Shown in pieces: positions 63,813 through 64,000 of a DNA stretch of 64,000 bases. The first letter of the stretch is position 1. Each line of letters begins with the position of its first letter. This DNA comes from Cetobacterium sp. ZOR0034 (GTDB taxonomy: Bacteria > Fusobacteriota > Fusobacteriia > Fusobacteriales > Fusobacteriaceae), in contig NZ_JTLI01000006.1 in the NCBI RefSeq assembly GCF_000799075.1, positions 1 through 64,000 on the forward strand, in the 5' to 3' direction. A program made the translations under genes and the position numbers. The notes under the pieces are model-generated. The model did no database searches. It was not told the origin of the DNA and was given only the letters and a program-made list of their open reading frames with translations.

Positions 63813-64000
63813 ATGCAAAATTTTGATGTTATAGTTGTAGGAGCAGGGCATGCAGGGTGTGAAGCCGCACTAGCTGCTGCAAGAATGGGTGCCAAAACAG
63901 CAGTGTTCACAATACTGTTAGATAATATAGGATACATGTCTTGTAATCCATCTTTAGGAGGACCGGCTAAATCACATTTAGTGAAAGAGGTTGATGCTCT
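63813..64000 (+). CDS. mnmG: tRNA uridine-5-carboxymethylaminomethyl modification enzyme MnmG, N-terminal part
   Basis: FAD-binding enzyme that with MnmE modifies U34 of tRNAs. Only the first 62 codons are here; the gene runs off the window. The FAD loop [12 protein letters not shown] is at residues 8-19, followed by [19 protein letters not shown] precedes the ATG. Confidence 0.95.
   Translation, partial: MQNFDVIVVGAGHAGCEAALAAARMGAKTAVFTILLDNIGYMSCNPSLGGPAKSHLVKEVDA

Overview
The window is AT-rich chromosomal DNA, dense with genes, from a member of the Fusobacteriota. It is most like the Fusobacteriaceae; Cetobacterium, Fusobacterium or Ilyobacter are all possible and I cannot settle the genus by eye. 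Reasons: very low GC, strong AGGAGG-type ribosome sites, an F-type ATP synthase whose c subunit carries the complete sodium-binding signature known from Ilyobacter and Propionigenium, an earP-efp pair with Arg32 in EF-P, and outer-membrane/lipoprotein genes pointing to a two-membrane envelope. I saw no phage genes, transposases, CRISPR array or rRNA.

Layout. 1-1192: the 3' end of tRNA-Asn, a surface-repeat protein and rplS with a structured leader. 1236-13719: a run of genes on the + strand (lepB, rimI-like, purB, Gx transporter, glmM, methyltransferase, then atpZ-I-B-E-F-H-A-G-D-C) with tiny gaps and no internal terminator that I can see. 13746-20392: an operon on the - strand reading CBS-pyrophosphatase, ygiQ, der, response regulator, histidine kinase. 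20585-27174: tatD, acpS, a NuoE-like ferredoxin, prfB with its programmed +1 frameshift, gltX, then an isoprenoid-synthase-like gene broken by one in-frame TAG and overlapped by an OLD-like AAA/TOPRIM gene. 27221-29967: split chromate transporter and an ABC-F ATPase. 30133-33062: old-yellow-enzyme, earP, efp and the SRP RNA gene. 33063-36843: AsmA-like protein, fabG, ClC exchanger. 37003-42350: dapF, CorC-like protein, malic enzyme, two-subunit fumarase, PTS IIA.

42600-51901 is a transporter block: a guanine riboswitch controlling a purine permease, two BrnQ paralogues in opposite orientation, an alanine/sodium symporter, AbgT, a tandem ribbon-helix-helix/WYL candidate regulator and a formate/nitrite channel. 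51951-56367 (- strand): SDR dehydrogenase, aroK, DUF1904 and a large M16 protease. 56506-64000 (+ strand): lipoprotein glycoside-hydrolase-like protein, truB, typA, ankyrin lipoprotein, KtrB/KtrA potassium uptake and the start of mnmG.

How it fits together: the ATP synthase appears sodium-coupled, and several transporters here belong to families that are often sodium-driven (AGCS, BrnQ, KtrB), which fits an anaerobe running on a sodium economy and fermenting amino acids and C4 acids (fumarase plus malic enzyme leads to pyruvate). The most unusual items are the amber-interrupted isoprenoid-synthase/OLD-nuclease pair, the RHH-RHH-WYL protein beside amino-acid transporters, the terminator-like hairpin inside the second brnQ leader, and the alternative hairpins before rplS.
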